The notes beneath the pieces are model-generated. The model ran no database searches. It saw nothing but the letters and a program-made list of their open reading frames with translations, and was not told the origin of the DNA. Made by a program: the position numbers and the translations under genes. 27,545 bases of DNA from contig OMUE01000170.1 of the NCBI GenBank assembly GCA_900314165.1, forward strand, positions 1 to 27,545, written 5' to 3'. Positions 6,818 through 15,666 of this stretch are shown here, one piece after another. Each line of letters begins with the position of its first letter. The stretch's first letter is position 1. The DNA is from an uncultured Acidaminococcus sp. Its GTDB lineage: Bacteria; Bacillota_C; Negativicutes; Acidaminococcales; Acidaminococcaceae.

Positions 6818-8140
6818 ATGCTTAATCTATTCAGCAAAATATTCCGCTCTAGGGATAAGCCGCAAAACAGGACGGCAGGCAGTAGTTTCCGTCCCTTCTT
6901 TGGCGGTAGCACGGCAGGGAAAGTGGTGACGGAGAAAAGCGCCATGCAGATGACGGCGGTCTATGCCTGCGTCAGGGTTCTAGCCGAAGCCGTGGCAGGG
7001 CTTCCCCTTCATCTTTATCGGTACAACAGCAAAGGCGGTAAGGAAAAGGCAGCGAACCATTCACTATTTTTCCTCTTGCACGATGAGCCGAATCCCGAGA
7101 TGACAAGTTTCGTGTTTCGGGAAACCCTCATGACGCATCTCCTCCTTTGGGGGAATGCCTATGCGCAAATCATCCGAAACGGTCGCGGTGAGGTGACGGC
7201 ACTTTACCCTTTGATGCCGAATCGGATGCGTGTTGATCGGGATGAGACGGGGAGACTCTATTACGAATACACCCGCTATGGGGATGAGAACGGTGGGAGC
7301 AGATGCGAAATCGTAAAACTCTCGCCGGTGGATGTTCTCCACATTCCGGGACTCGGCTTTGATGGTCTTGTCGGTTACTCACCCATTGCGATGGCGAAAA
7401 ACTCCATCGGTATGGCCATGGCTTGCGAGGAGTTTGGGGCGAAGTTCTTTGCTAACGGCGCAGCACCCGGAGGCGTACTTGAGCATCCGGGAATTTTGAA
7501 AGACCCAGCGAGGGTGCGAGACAGTTGGAACGCCACCTTTGGTGGGAGTAGCAATGCCAATAAAGTGGCGGTTCTCGAAGAAGGCATGAAATACACGCCC
7601 ATTTCCATCTCGCCTAATGAAGCACAGTTTCTTGAAACGAGAAAATTTCAGATTGATGAAATCGCTCGCATCTTCCGCGTGCCGCCTCATATGATAGGCG
7701 ACCTCGAAAAGTCGACGTTCTCGAATATTGAGCAGCAGTCTTTGGAGTTTGTGAAATACACCGTAGGTCCTTGGGTGACGCGGTGGGAACAATCTCTATC
7801 AAGGAGCCTTCTTTCAAACGCCGAGCACACGCAGTATCTTATTAAGTTTAACCTTGACGGGCTTCTTCGGGGCGATTACGAAAGCCGCATGAACGGCTAT
7901 GCGACGGCAAGGCAGAATGGGTGGCTGAGTGCCAATGACATCAGGGAACTGGAGGATATGGATCGAATTCCAACTGAAGAAGGCGGTGACCTTTATCTTG
8001 TGAATGGGTCAATGACGCCCCTGAAAGATGCAGGCATAGCCTATGATACTGGAAAGGAGGGAAACGAAAGTGAGGAAGTTTTGGAACTGGACGGAGGGGA
8101 CTCCGGAAAGGACGCTGACGCTCTCCGGCGTCATCGCTGA
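6818..8140 (+). CDS. HK97-family portal protein
   Basis: 440 residues; ATG after TTTAGGAGG. It forms the dodecameric channel at one capsid vertex through which DNA is packaged and ejected. Family hallmarks are 'MTAVYACVRVLAEAVAGLPLHLY' (split here as an N-terminal helix around residues 47-69), 'LLLWGNAYAQIIRNGRGEV', 'IVKLSPVDVLHIPG', 'FDGLVGYSPI' and the late 'IFRVPPHMIGDLEKSTFSNI'. Length is normal. Its last 71 bases overlap the protease gene, as is common in this head module. Confidence 0.95.
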   Translation: MLNLFSKIFRSRDKPQNRTAGSSFRPFFGGSTAGKVVTEKSAMQMTAVYACVRVLAEAVAGLPLHLYRYNSKGGKEKAANHSLFFLLHDEPNPEMTSFVFRETLMTHLLLWGNAYAQIIRNGRGEVTALYPLMPNRMRVDRDETGRLYYEYTRYGDENGGSRCEIVKLSPVDVLHIPGLGFDGLVGYSPIAMAKNSIGMAMACEEFGAKFFANGAAPGGVLEHPGILKDPARVRDSWNATFGGSSNANKVAVLEEGMKYTPISISPNEAQFLETRKFQIDEIARIFRVPPHMIGDLEKSTFSNIEQQSLEFVKYTVGPWVTRWEQSLSRSLLSNAEHTQYLIKFNLDGLLRGDYESRMNGYATARQNGWLSANDIRELEDMDRIPTEEGGDLYLVNGSMTPLKDAGIAYDTGKEGNESEEVLELDGGDSGKDADALRRHR

Positions 8141-8759
8141 GGAGTCATGGTTTGATGATGAAGTGACACCACAGCTTTTTAAAGAGGAACTCATGAGCGG
8201 GACGGGAGACATTACCCTTTGGATCAATAGTCCCGGTGGTGACTGCATCGCTGCAGCACAAATCTACAATATGCTCATGGATTACAAGGGAAACGTCACA
8301 GTAAAAATTGACGGCATTGCGGCTTCTGCTGCGTCCGTTATCGCCATGGCAGGAACGAAGGTCATCATGAGTCCCGTGTCGATGCTGATGATTCACAATC
8401 CCATGACCATGGCGATGGGCGATACGAAAGAGATGGAAAAAGCCATCTCCATGCTTTCTGAAATCAAGGAAAGCATCATCAACGCCTATGAACTGAAAAC
8501 GGGGATGAGTCGGGCAAAGATTGCAAGGCTCATGGATGCGGAAACGTGGATGGATGCCAATAAGGCCATTGAACTGGGCTTTGCCGATGAAATGCTTCAA
8601 AGAGATGGGGATATGGCAACGGCTTCCATGCTCTATTCCGAAAATGCTGTCAGTATGAGGCTTTGGAATAAACTTGCGGAAAAATACCAAGAAAAGAAAA
8701 AGGGGCGTTCGGTGGAATCACTGATGCGCCGTCTAACCTTAGAAGAGAAGTTTATGTAA
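8070..8759 (+). CDS. ClpP-like prohead maturation protease
   Basis: 229 residues from GTG 8070, chosen because AAAGGAGGG ends about 8 bases before it. This is a serine protease that removes the capsid scaffolding segment during head maturation. ClpP-fold landmarks are INSPGG at 52-57, the nucleophile Ser86 in GIAASAAS, His109 in MLMIHNP and Asp173 in GFADEM, so the triad looks complete. The C-terminal 45 residues are charged and may target the protease to the prohead. It lies between portal and major capsid, the standard HK97 order. Confidence 0.93.
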   Translation: MRKFWNWTEGTPERTLTLSGVIAEESWFDDEVTPQLFKEELMSGTGDITLWINSPGGDCIAAAQIYNMLMDYKGNVTVKIDGIAASAASVIAMAGTKVIMSPVSMLMIHNPMTMAMGDTKEMEKAISMLSEIKESIINAYELKTGMSRAKIARLMDAETWMDANKAIELGFADEMLQRDGDMATASMLYSENAVSMRLWNKLAEKYQEKKKGRSVESLMRRLTLEEKFM

Positions 8760-8773
8760 CGGAGGGAATAACC

Positions 8774-9955
8774 ATGAATATCAAAGAATTGCGCGATAAG
8801 CGTCTCGACGTGTGGAACAAGGCAAAGGCTTTCCTTGACAGTCACCGTGAAGAAGGCGTGCTTTCAGCAGAAGACGATGCTGTTTATGCACGGATGGAAA
8901 AGGAACTGGACGACCTTGCAAAGGAAATCACCCGTCAGGAAAAGCTCGAGGCTTACGAAAGGGAAATGGCGAAAAATCTCACGACGCCACTCACGACAAA
9001 GCCGAATAACGAAGTGCCAGTAGAAGAAAAGAAAGGCCGCGCCAGCGCTGCGTATAAAAAGGCCATGATTGATGCCATGCGCTGTAACTTCAAGCGTGTG
9101 AGTAACGTTCTGCAGGAAGGTGTAGATGCCGATGGTGGCTACCTCGTGCCGGAGGAATACGACAAACGCATCATCGACATTCTGAGTGAAGAGAACATCA
9201 TGCGAAAACTTGGTACGACCATCACGACAAGCGGTCAGCATAAGATCAACATTGCCGCGACAAAACCTGCTGCAGCGTGGATTGAAGAGGGTGGTGCGCT
9301 TCAGTTTAGCGATGCGACTTTCAGTCAAATCCTCCTTGATGCCCACAAGCTCCATGTGGCGATTAAAATCACGGAGGAACTTCTCTATGACAATGCTTTT
9401 AATCTCGAAAGTTATATCGTAACGGAGTTCGGTAAGGCCATTGCCAACGCCGAAGAAGATGCTTTCTTAAACGGTGATGGGACAGGAAAACCCCTGGGCC
9501 TTTTTGCAAAGACCGGTGGTGGCACGAAAGCGGCAAGCACGGCTGCACCGACGGCAGATGATTTCATCGCTCTCATCTATGCCCTCAAGCGTCCGTATCG
9601 CAAAAATGCAAGTTTCATCATCAATGACAAGAACATCGCCCTTTTGCGTCAGCTCAAAGACAATAACGGAGCCTATATGTGGCAGCCGAGCGTACAGGCA
9701 GGCGAGCCTGATACCTTCCTTGGTTATAAGCTATATACCAGTCAGTTCGCACCGACAAATGCCATTGCCTTTGGGGATTATCGCTACTACAACATCGGTG
9801 ACCGCGGTACGCGCAGCTGGCAGGAACTGCGGGAACTCTTTGCCGGAAACGGCATGATCGCCTATGTGGCGAAGGAACGGGTGGACGGAAAACTCATCCT
9901 GCCCGAAGCCGTGCAGATTCTTTCCATCACGGGTAAGAGTACAAGCGGTAAATAA
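8774..9955 (+). CDS. HK97-family major capsid protein
   Basis: 393 residues; ATG after CGGAGGGAATAACC. Residues about 1-100 are a charged coiled coil (the scaffolding delta domain) expected to be cleaved by the upstream ClpP-like protease. The HK97 fold follows: 'GGYLVPEEYDKRIIDILSE', 'WIEEGGALQFSDATFSQI', 'FGKAIANAEEDAFLNGDGTG' and the C-terminal 'YFNIGDRG'-like strand, here 'YYNIGDRG'. It is the main shell protein of the icosahedral head. Confidence 0.95.
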   Translation: MNIKELRDKRLDVWNKAKAFLDSHREEGVLSAEDDAVYARMEKELDDLAKEITRQEKLEAYEREMAKNLTTPLTTKPNNEVPVEEKKGRASAAYKKAMIDAMRCNFKRVSNVLQEGVDADGGYLVPEEYDKRIIDILSEENIMRKLGTTITTSGQHKINIAATKPAAAWIEEGGALQFSDATFSQILLDAHKLHVAIKITEELLYDNAFNLESYIVTEFGKAIANAEEDAFLNGDGTGKPLGLFAKTGGGTKAASTAAPTADDFIALIYALKRPYRKNASFIINDKNIALLRQLKDNNGAYMWQPSVQAGEPDTFLGYKLYTSQFAPTNAIAFGDYRYYNIGDRGTRSWQELRELFAGNGMIAYVAKERVDGKLILPEAVQILSITGKSTSGK

Positions 9956-9972
9956 GATAAGGCGGTGAGCAT

Positions 9973-10233
9973 ATGATTGACCTCGAAGAAATGAAAGCGT
10001 ATCTCAGGGTGGATGGTGATGAGGAAGATGGGCTTATTGAAAAGCTCATGGAAACGGCTGAACGCCTTGCTAAAGACGTTGCGCGAGATGACAATCTAAA
10101 CACCGCCACCATGCGCATGGCCATGCTATATGCCACCGCCTATTTATATGAGCACCGAGAAGAAGCAGATCATAACGACCTGCTTCTTTCTTTGCGTGCC
10201 CTCCTTATGGGAGAGCGAAAGGCAGCGTTTTGA
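9973..10233 (+). CDS. gp6-like head-tail connector protein
   Basis: 86 residues; ATG preceded by AAGGCGGTGAGC. All-helical, beginning 'MIDLEEMKAYLRVDGDEEDGLI' (split: a short acidic helix, then 'ETAERLAKD'). It ends 'LLLSLRALLMGERKAAF', the LRALL-G-R ending typical of the gp6/QLRG connector family. It should form the ring below the portal. Position right after the capsid gene supports this. Confidence 0.85.
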   Translation: MIDLEEMKAYLRVDGDEEDGLIEKLMETAERLAKDVARDDNLNTATMRMAMLYATAYLYEHREEADHNDLLLSLRALLMGERKAAF

Positions 10234-10234
10234 T

Positions 10235-10555
10235 ATGAAAATCGCAAAGATGGATAAACGGCTGGAACTCTTTAGACCCATTCTTTCCGATGATGGTTTT
10301 GGTGGCATGGTGACGGAATATAAGTCCCTAGGCTTTGTATGGGCAGAACTTCGCAGGACGAACTACGCCGAACAGGAAGCACACGGAACGCCAATGAGTA
10401 GGGAGCAACTGCGCTTTCGGCTAAGGCCACGCAAAGACATCAAAAGGGGATGGCTCATCACCTACTGTGATGAAAAATATGTGGTTGATGTGGTCGATGA
10501 ATCTTATCGAGACAGTACGACCATCATCGTTCGTCGCTATGAACAGGGGGTGTAG
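10235..10555 (+). CDS. Phage head-tail adaptor / head closure protein
   Basis: 106 residues; the ATG at 10235 lies one base after the preceding stop. A beta-barrel family protein (SPP1 gp16-like): 'KRLELFRPILSDDGFGG', then 'VWAELRRTNYAEQEAHGTPMS' split by a loop, then 'RFRLRPRKDI' and a C-terminal strand 'TTIIVRRYE'. It is expected to sit between connector and tail and to close the DNA channel. Translation is probably coupled to the gp6-like gene. Confidence 0.8.
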   Translation: MKIAKMDKRLELFRPILSDDGFGGMVTEYKSLGFVWAELRRTNYAEQEAHGTPMSREQLRFRLRPRKDIKRGWLITYCDEKYVVDVVDESYRDSTTIIVRRYEQGV

Positions 10556-10556
10556 C

Positions 10557-11000
10557 GTGAAAATATACATGAAGGTCGACGCCTCTGCCATGACGGATGC
10601 CTTAAAGCAAATCAGTGCATGGGATGGTAAGACAAGGCTCAAGGTAGAGGACGTGATGAAACGGGGAACAAAACGCATTCAGCGAGAAGCAAAAGAGCGA
10701 GCCGCCGTAAGAAGCAGTACACTCAAAAAATCCATTAAATCTAGATTTCGAGCGACAAGGTGTGAGGGCGAAGTCTATACGAAACTTCCCTACGCCCACA
10801 TTGTGGAGTACGGGGCAAAGGCTCATGAAATCAAGGCGAAAAACAAGAAGGCTCTGCGGTTCTATAAGGACGGCAAGCCTGTTTTTGTAAAACGGGCGAA
10901 GATTCCAAAGTTCATCGCAAGGCCCTATTTAAAGCCTGCCTATGACTACGTTTCGCCGGATATCGTGAAGAACATCAAGAAGGCGGTGAAAAAACCATGA
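10557..11000 (+). CDS. HK97 gp10-like tail component
   Basis: 147 residues from GTG 10557, preceded by CAGGGGGTG; ATG 10569 would shorten it by 4 residues. Basic protein with 'VMKRGTKRIQREAKERA', 'LKKSIKSRF', 'YAHIVEYGAKAHEI' and a C-terminal 'ARPYLKPAYDYV'. The order (basic helix, strand, Val-Glu-[Tyr/Phe]-Gly, then Pro-[Phe/Tyr]-[Leu/Met]-x-Pro-Ala) is that of HK97 gp10/neck proteins. It is thought to act at tail completion or the neck. A 4-base ATGA overlap joins it to the next gene. Confidence 0.83.
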   Translation: MKIYMKVDASAMTDALKQISAWDGKTRLKVEDVMKRGTKRIQREAKERAAVRSSTLKKSIKSRFRATRCEGEVYTKLPYAHIVEYGAKAHEIKAKNKKALRFYKDGKPVFVKRAKIPKFIARPYLKPAYDYVSPDIVKNIKKAVKKP

Positions 11001-11401
11001 GAAGGCTTCCAAACAACATCGTCCATAAGGCACTCATCGCCTTTTTACGCAAGGAATGTACCTGTCCTGTCTATGACTTTGTGCCGGAAGGGGCAGTGCT
11101 TCCATTTGTGACGCTCGGCAACATCAACGCCGAGGATAAATCGACAAAGTCCGACGATATCATTCATATGACGGTGCAGATTCATATTTGGAGCACCTAT
11201 CGCGGACGATATGAAATCAATAGCCTTGCGGAAAAAATCATCAATGCCCTTTCCAGTAAGCAGCTTGATTTATCCGAGGAGGATTTCTACTCCAACGCGC
11301 AGGGCGTAGATTTTTACGAAAGCTATCCCGAGGAAGATAGCGGATATAACGGTGTAATTTCCTTTGAAATGTTAGTACAAAATATGAGGAGTGATAACTG
11401 A
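10997..11401 (+). CDS. DUF3168 tail completion/terminator protein
   Basis: 134 residues, starting in an ATGA overlap with the previous gene and ending in a TGATG overlap with the next. The sequence 'VYDFVPEGAVLPFVTLG', 'MTVQIHIWSTYRGRYEINSL' split by a turn, and the C-terminal strand 'GVISFEMLVQN' match the DUF3168 (lambda U-like) pattern. Family members form the hexameric ring capping the tail tube. Confidence 0.85.
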   Translation: MRRLPNNIVHKALIAFLRKECTCPVYDFVPEGAVLPFVTLGNINAEDKSTKSDDIIHMTVQIHIWSTYRGRYEINSLAEKIINALSSKQLDLSEEDFYSNAQGVDFYESYPEEDSGYNGVISFEMLVQNMRSDN

Positions 11402-11874
11402 TGGCTTATACGACGTTTGCAGAACCGACCAATAAAGTGGCGGCTACGGCCGGCAAGGATTATTTGATTTATGTCAACACAGGCGCAACGGAAGAAAATC
11501 CCACTTGGACGCTTGTGGGTGGACAGCGCAGTGGTGACCTTTCCCGTAAGGCAGATGAAATCGACGCATCGGATAAGACAAGCGGTGGGTGGAAATCCAC
11601 CATTCCGGGGCTTCGCAGCTGGTCCCTTGACCTTGAAAGCGTATACCTTGCAGGAGACGAAGGGGCAGGCTTTTTGGAAGCGGCCTTTCTTGCAGGAAAG
11701 CAGGTACACATCAAGTTTGAGTATCCGGATAAAAGCTATGTGACGGGATGGGCAACGCTTACGGAGTGCAGCCTTTCCACGCCGCATGACGATGTGGCAA
11801 CCCTCAAGGGGACGCTTTCCGGTGCGGGTGCATTATCTGACGTGAAGAAAGGAGAAAGCCATGAAGAAGATTGA
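11401..11874 (+). CDS. Major tail (tube) protein
   Basis: 157 residues. Features of the TP901-1/lambda V-like tube family are 'KDYLIYVNTGATEENPTW' near the N-terminus, 'LVGGQRSGDLSRKADEID' followed by a Ser/Gly-rich 'DKTSGGWKSTIPGLRSWS', and C-terminal 'HDDVATLKGTLSGAGAL'. It polymerises around the tape measure to form the tail tube. The C-terminus overlaps the next gene by 14 bases, whose ribosome binding site (AAAGGAG) lies inside this gene. Confidence 0.88.
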   Translation: MAYTTFAEPTNKVAATAGKDYLIYVNTGATEENPTWTLVGGQRSGDLSRKADEIDASDKTSGGWKSTIPGLRSWSLDLESVYLAGDEGAGFLEAAFLAGKQVHIKFEYPDKSYVTGWATLTECSLSTPHDDVATLKGTLSGAGALSDVKKGESHEED

Positions 11875-12241
11875 ATTTCCGCTCTTTGGAGAAAATGAAT
11901 TCATGTATCTTAATATCGGTCGGCTCATCGATATCGAGCGCATGGCGGGAAAATCGGCAGGGGAGATCATCCGCAGTCAGAACCTTGACCTTGGGCTTTT
12001 AACCATCATTTTAAGCGTAGCCCTGCGTCACCATAAGATGCGCACGCCTCAGTGGTACGCCGACAAGATGCAAAAACTTATTGATGAAGGTATCGACCTT
12101 GAAACGGACATCCAAATGCCAGTCGTCAAGTGCATCGCGGGCTCGGGAATCTTAGGAAAAGCCGTCTACTACAAACTCTTTCCAGAAGAGATGACGGATA
12201 AAGCAAAGGGTGAACTGGAGAAGGAAAGAAAAAACGAATAG
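11861..12241 (+). CDS. Tail assembly chaperone, short form (G-like)
   Basis: 126 residues ending in a strongly charged 'ELEKERKNE'. Position between tail tube and tape measure, length and the helical 'IGRLIDIERMAGKSAGEII' motif fit the lambda gpG-type chaperone that coats the tape measure during tail assembly. The stop at 12239 follows a slippery heptamer by 3 bases, so a fraction of ribosomes should continue into the -1 frame and make a longer GT-like product. Confidence 0.85.
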   Translation: MKKIEFPLFGENEFMYLNIGRLIDIERMAGKSAGEIIRSQNLDLGLLTIILSVALRHHKMRTPQWYADKMQKLIDEGIDLETDIQMPVVKCIAGSGILGKAVYYKLFPEEMTDKAKGELEKERKNE

Positions 12242-12576
12242 ACTCCCATGCCGTCAGTTTCTACGAATGGCTTGAATGGGCAGAGGGCGTTGCCTATGGC
12301 GTCCTCTCCCTAAAGCCCCATGAGTTTCTACATTTATCACCACTTGAACTCACAAAGCTGCTCGAGGGGTATGAAAAACGGCACATAGATGTCTTGTGGC
12401 TTGTCTCCTATTTTACGGCAAATCTCATGGGAACGCAGATAAAGAACATCTCGCCGGAAAAACTCATGGAGCCATTTCTTCCGAAGAAAAGCAAGGAAGA
12501 AAAAGAAACGGAGCGAGAGGAATTTTTTAAATCTTTCTATGCCAAGCGAAAGGAGGGAAACGTATGGCAACCGTAG
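11861..12576 (+). CDS. Tail assembly chaperone, frameshifted long form (GT-like)
   Basis: Predicted -1 frameshift product of about 238 residues. It has the first 125 codons of the G-like gene, then the frame starting at 12235 (CGA ATA GAC) running to the stop at 12576. The added 113-residue T part reads 'FYEWLEWAEGVAYGVLSLKP', 'HEFLHLSPLELTKLL' and a Lys/Glu-rich end. It has no credible start of its own: the first in-frame ATG, 12394, is deep inside and lacks a ribosome binding site. G and GT proteins recruit tail tube subunits to the tape measure. The end overlaps the tape measure start by 13 bases. Confidence 0.82.
12229..12235 (+). promoter_or_regulatory. Programmed -1 ribosomal frameshift site (A AAA AAC)
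   Basis: The zero-frame codons are AGA AAA AAC GAA TAG, so the heptamer is correctly phased as X XXY YYZ. Both tRNAs can re-pair on AAA AAA after slipping. The -1 frame is open for 113 codons beyond. The AGGAAAGA just upstream could act as an internal Shine-Dalgarno stimulator. Confidence 0.8.
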
Positions 12577-15500
12577 CAGAACTACTCGTCAAAATCGGCG
12601 CAGATACGTCGGATTTGAGGAAGGAAATCAATGCGACGAAAAGGCAGTTAAAGTCTGCCTTTGGCTCGGAGGGGATGGAACTATCTTCGACCGTCGCAAA
12701 AGGCATCGGTGCATTGGGTACGGCTCTTGTGGGGCTGGGCGTTTATGCCGTTAAGGCAGGTGGCGATTTGCAGAGCGTGCAGGTTGCCATGACAAACCTT
12801 CTTGGAAGTGCGGGAAAAGCAGAGGGATTTATCAAGGAACTGCAAAACTTTTCCGCGCACACGCCTTTTGAGTTTAACGATGTCACCAAGGCAAGTCAGA
12901 AGTTCCTCGCCTTTGGCTTTACGGCAGAGCAAATCATCCCGACCCTTACGGCGGTGGGTGATGCTGCAGCAGGTGTCGGTGCAGGGCAAGATGGCGTTAA
13001 TCGCTTGACCCTTGCCTTGGGGCAGATTGCCGCAAAAGGGAAACTCGCCAGTGGTGAAATGATGCAGCTTACGGAACTTGGTATTCCTGCATGGCAGATG
13101 CTTGCGGAAAAACTGGGAACTGATGTGGCAGGGGCGCAGGATATGGTTACAAAGCGCATGGTCGATAGCAAGACCGCCCTTGAAGCCCTCGTCGGAGGCA
13201 TGGAACAAAGCTATGGCGGCATGATGGAGCAGCAGAGCAGCACGATTCTCGGCACTTGGTCAAACCTCATGGATGGTATCGGACAAGTCGCATCACAGGC
13301 AGGACTACAAATCGCCGATGCCTTGAACCTTACGACGGTCTTTAGTTCCATCGGTGACTGGCTGAGCAATTTTGCTACGGCGATTGAGAAAAGTGGCATC
13401 AGTGGGGCCATCGCCTCTTGCATACCGCCTGAAGCGCAACTTGCCATCGTTACCCTTGGTACAGCCCTCACGGCGATTGCCATTCCTGCCATGTATGCGG
13501 CAGGCGCTGCTGCCGTTGCCATGATGGCTCCTTTCCTTGCGGCGATTGGCGCGGCCGTGACGGCGTGTGCACCCTTTATTGCCGCGGTGACGGCAATCGG
13601 TACGGCACTCTACGCCTTTTACCAAAGTGGTCTTAGCGTGAGCGACGTACTAAGCATCATGGGCGTTGAAAGTAAGAACCTTACGTCCGCATGGGAACAA
13701 GTAAAATCCGCTTTTTCTTCGCTTGGAAGTCTCATCTCCTCCGTCCTTGAACTCCTAAAGCCTGTCTTTGTTGCCTTTGGCGCGGTGGTGGGGGTTGCTT
13801 TTTTGGGCATCATGAAATACATCGGCTTTCTCATCAATAGTTTTACCTTGATGGTTTCCGCCATTGCCTATGCCATCGATATGGCCTGCTCCGCTCTAAA
13901 TAGCATGGCTGAATACATTTCCTCTATCATTTCTTCTGTCTGCGATGTCTTTAGCAATATGGCAGAGAGCGTCTTGCCGGACTGGGCAAGTAAAGGCTTG
14001 GGGACGATTTCAAACTTCGTTGATAAAGCCATCAGCTGGCTCAGCGGACTTATTGCCAAAATCACGGAAACGAACGAGGCCCTTGGAAGTGTTGGAGGAG
14101 AAAGTGGTGGTGACAATGCTAGCAGTTCCGGTGAAAGCGGAAATAAAAACGCCACGCCAAAATGGAAAGCACCGAACTTCTCCAACTTTGCCGGTAGCGG
14201 TGAAGGGAGCGCTCCCATAGGCGGAGGCGCATCTTCCGGTGGTGGAGGTCGTGGCGATTCTTCCTCTGGAATGAGTCAGCTTGAATCGAAAGCCCAATCC
14301 ACCTCGAAAAGCATCGAGGAAGAATGGATGAGAACTTTCAGCACGAAGTCGGCTCTCGTCGACCGTTGGTACAAGGAAGAATTGGATGAATTGGAAAAGT
14401 CCCGCGTGGCAAATGAAAACTACGAGCGGGATAAACAGAGACTGGCTGAACTCTACGCTTCAAAGCGCATCGAAGCCCTGCAGGAAGAATCTCGTCAGGA
14501 GATGGAAATCTACAAAGAGGTCTTGCAGGCGGCGAACGCATCGGCATTAAGCGATGCATCCGTTAATAGCGATGCTGCGTCAGCAGAACTCCTCAAGATT
14601 TCACAGGAGCATGAAACAGCCGTGCAAGGCATCGAGGCACGGTGGCAGAAACTTTCCGATACCTTTTTGTCCCTCAATACCACGCAGAAGGAAGCCTTTA
14701 TTTCGGCGCTTAAAGAGCAGCAGATTGCCTTTGAGGAAACCGAATCAGGGCAGCTGGATTTCCACAAGCAAATTCTCGAAGATAAACTCAACGCCGACAA
14801 AGCCTACGAAGAGGCAAGGCTTGAATACTATACGCAGTGCAAGGATATACAGGCAAACATTGATGAAGCCTACCGTACCCTTGACATGGAGCGGTTACAG
14901 GAAGTGCTGACGGAAGAAGCCGCTATTCGCTTAAACGACATGGAAGCGCAGAAAACGATGATGGATACCTACCAAGAGGCATTTCTTCAGGCTCATATGA
15001 CAACGGCGCAACTTGTATCCGACCTTTACAGCACGGCTCTCGGTGGTCTCAGTACGGCTTTTACGAATATCTTAACGGGTGCAAAAAGCGCTAAACAAGC
15101 CTTTGCTGAACTTGGAAAGAGCATGATTAAAGTCATCGCCCAGTACTTTGCCAAGCAAGCGGCAGGGATGATCGTAAGCCATGTCATGGGGCAGAGTCTT
15201 CAGAAGAAGGAAGCCGCATCGTCTGCTGCTATGGCATCGAGCGCCCTTGCCGCATGGGCTCCTGTTGCCGTTGCCTATGAAACGGTGCATCCGGGGGCAG
15301 CCGCAAGAGCCCTAGGGTCTGTGACGGGAATCTTAACGTCAGCCGCAGCTCTTGGTACGACGCTCCTTGCGACGACCACAGGTTCTAGCGGTGATGGTGG
15401 TGTAAATGTAAAGGGTTACGCTAAAGGAGGTTACTTTACGCGCCCTACGCTTGGCATCATCGGTGAAGGTGTGGATGACGAAGTGGCACTTCCTTTAAAC

Positions 15501-15665
15501 CGCGCCGTGTTCCGTAACATTGCTGACGGCATTGCAGAAAATGGAACGACTCAGCAGAATACGGTGACGCAGAACATTTACGGCGATATCAATAATTCAG
15601 GCGATGCAGATAGTTTGTTCCAAGACCTATCGAGCATGGTCGCTGCGGGATTGCGAGGTGTATGA
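12564..15665 (+). CDS. Tail tape measure protein
   Basis: 1033 residues; ATG after AAAGGAGGGAAACGT. Sets tail length and passes through the membrane during DNA ejection. The N-terminus 'MATVAELLVKIGADTSDLRK' begins the typical tape-measure domain (about 1-230). Ala-rich hydrophobic segments lie about 285-345 and 395-480. A Gly/Ser-rich low-complexity linker is at about 509-571, a long charged coiled coil at about 575-830, and another hydrophobic Ala-rich stretch near 870-920. No peptidoglycan hydrolase motif was noticed. At 3.1 kb it predicts a tail of roughly 150 nm using the usual 0.15 nm per residue rule (inference). Confidence 0.95.
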   Translation: MATVAELLVKIGADTSDLRKEINATKRQLKSAFGSEGMELSSTVAKGIGALGTALVGLGVYAVKAGGDLQSVQVAMTNLLGSAGKAEGFIKELQNFSAHTPFEFNDVTKASQKFLAFGFTAEQIIPTLTAVGDAAAGVGAGQDGVNRLTLALGQIAAKGKLASGEMMQLTELGIPAWQMLAEKLGTDVAGAQDMVTKRMVDSKTALEALVGGMEQSYGGMMEQQSSTILGTWSNLMDGIGQVASQAGLQIADALNLTTVFSSIGDWLSNFATAIEKSGISGAIASCIPPEAQLAIVTLGTALTAIAIPAMYAAGAAAVAMMAPFLAAIGAAVTACAPFIAAVTAIGTALYAFYQSGLSVSDVLSIMGVESKNLTSAWEQVKSAFSSLGSLISSVLELLKPVFVAFGAVVGVAFLGIMKYIGFLINSFTLMVSAIAYAIDMACSALNSMAEYISSIISSVCDVFSNMAESVLPDWASKGLGTISNFVDKAISWLSGLIAKITETNEALGSVGGESGGDNASSSGESGNKNATPKWKAPNFSNFAGSGEGSAPIGGGASSGGGGRGDSSSGMSQLESKAQSTSKSIEEEWMRTFSTKSALVDRWYKEELDELEKSRVANENYERDKQRLAELYASKRIEALQEESRQEMEIYKEVLQAANASALSDASVNSDAASAELLKISQEHETAVQGIEARWQKLSDTFLSLNTTQKEAFISALKEQQIAFEETESGQLDFHKQILEDKLNADKAYEEARLEYYTQCKDIQANIDEAYRTLDMERLQEVLTEEAAIRLNDMEAQKTMMDTYQEAFLQAHMTTAQLVSDLYSTALGGLSTAFTNILTGAKSAKQAFAELGKSMIKVIAQYFAKQAAGMIVSHVMGQSLQKKEAASSAAMASSALAAWAPVAVAYETVHPGAAARALGSVTGILTSAAALGTTLLATTTGSSGDGGVNVKGYAKGGYFTRPTLGIIGEGVDDEVALPLNRAVFRNIADGIAENGTTQQNTVTQNIYGDINNSGDADSLFQDLSSMVAAGLRGV

Positions 15666-15666
15666 G

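Noticed and set aside
8145..8690. Long minus-strand frame opposite the protease gene
   Set aside because: It is a shadow of the coding strand with no ribosome binding site and no family resemblance. The same applies to other minus-strand frames, including the one opposite the permease at 27161-27397.
12394..12576. Independent small gene starting at ATG 12394
   Set aside because: No ribosome binding site, the frame is open upstream to 12235, and the slippery heptamer explains its expression as the T part of GT.
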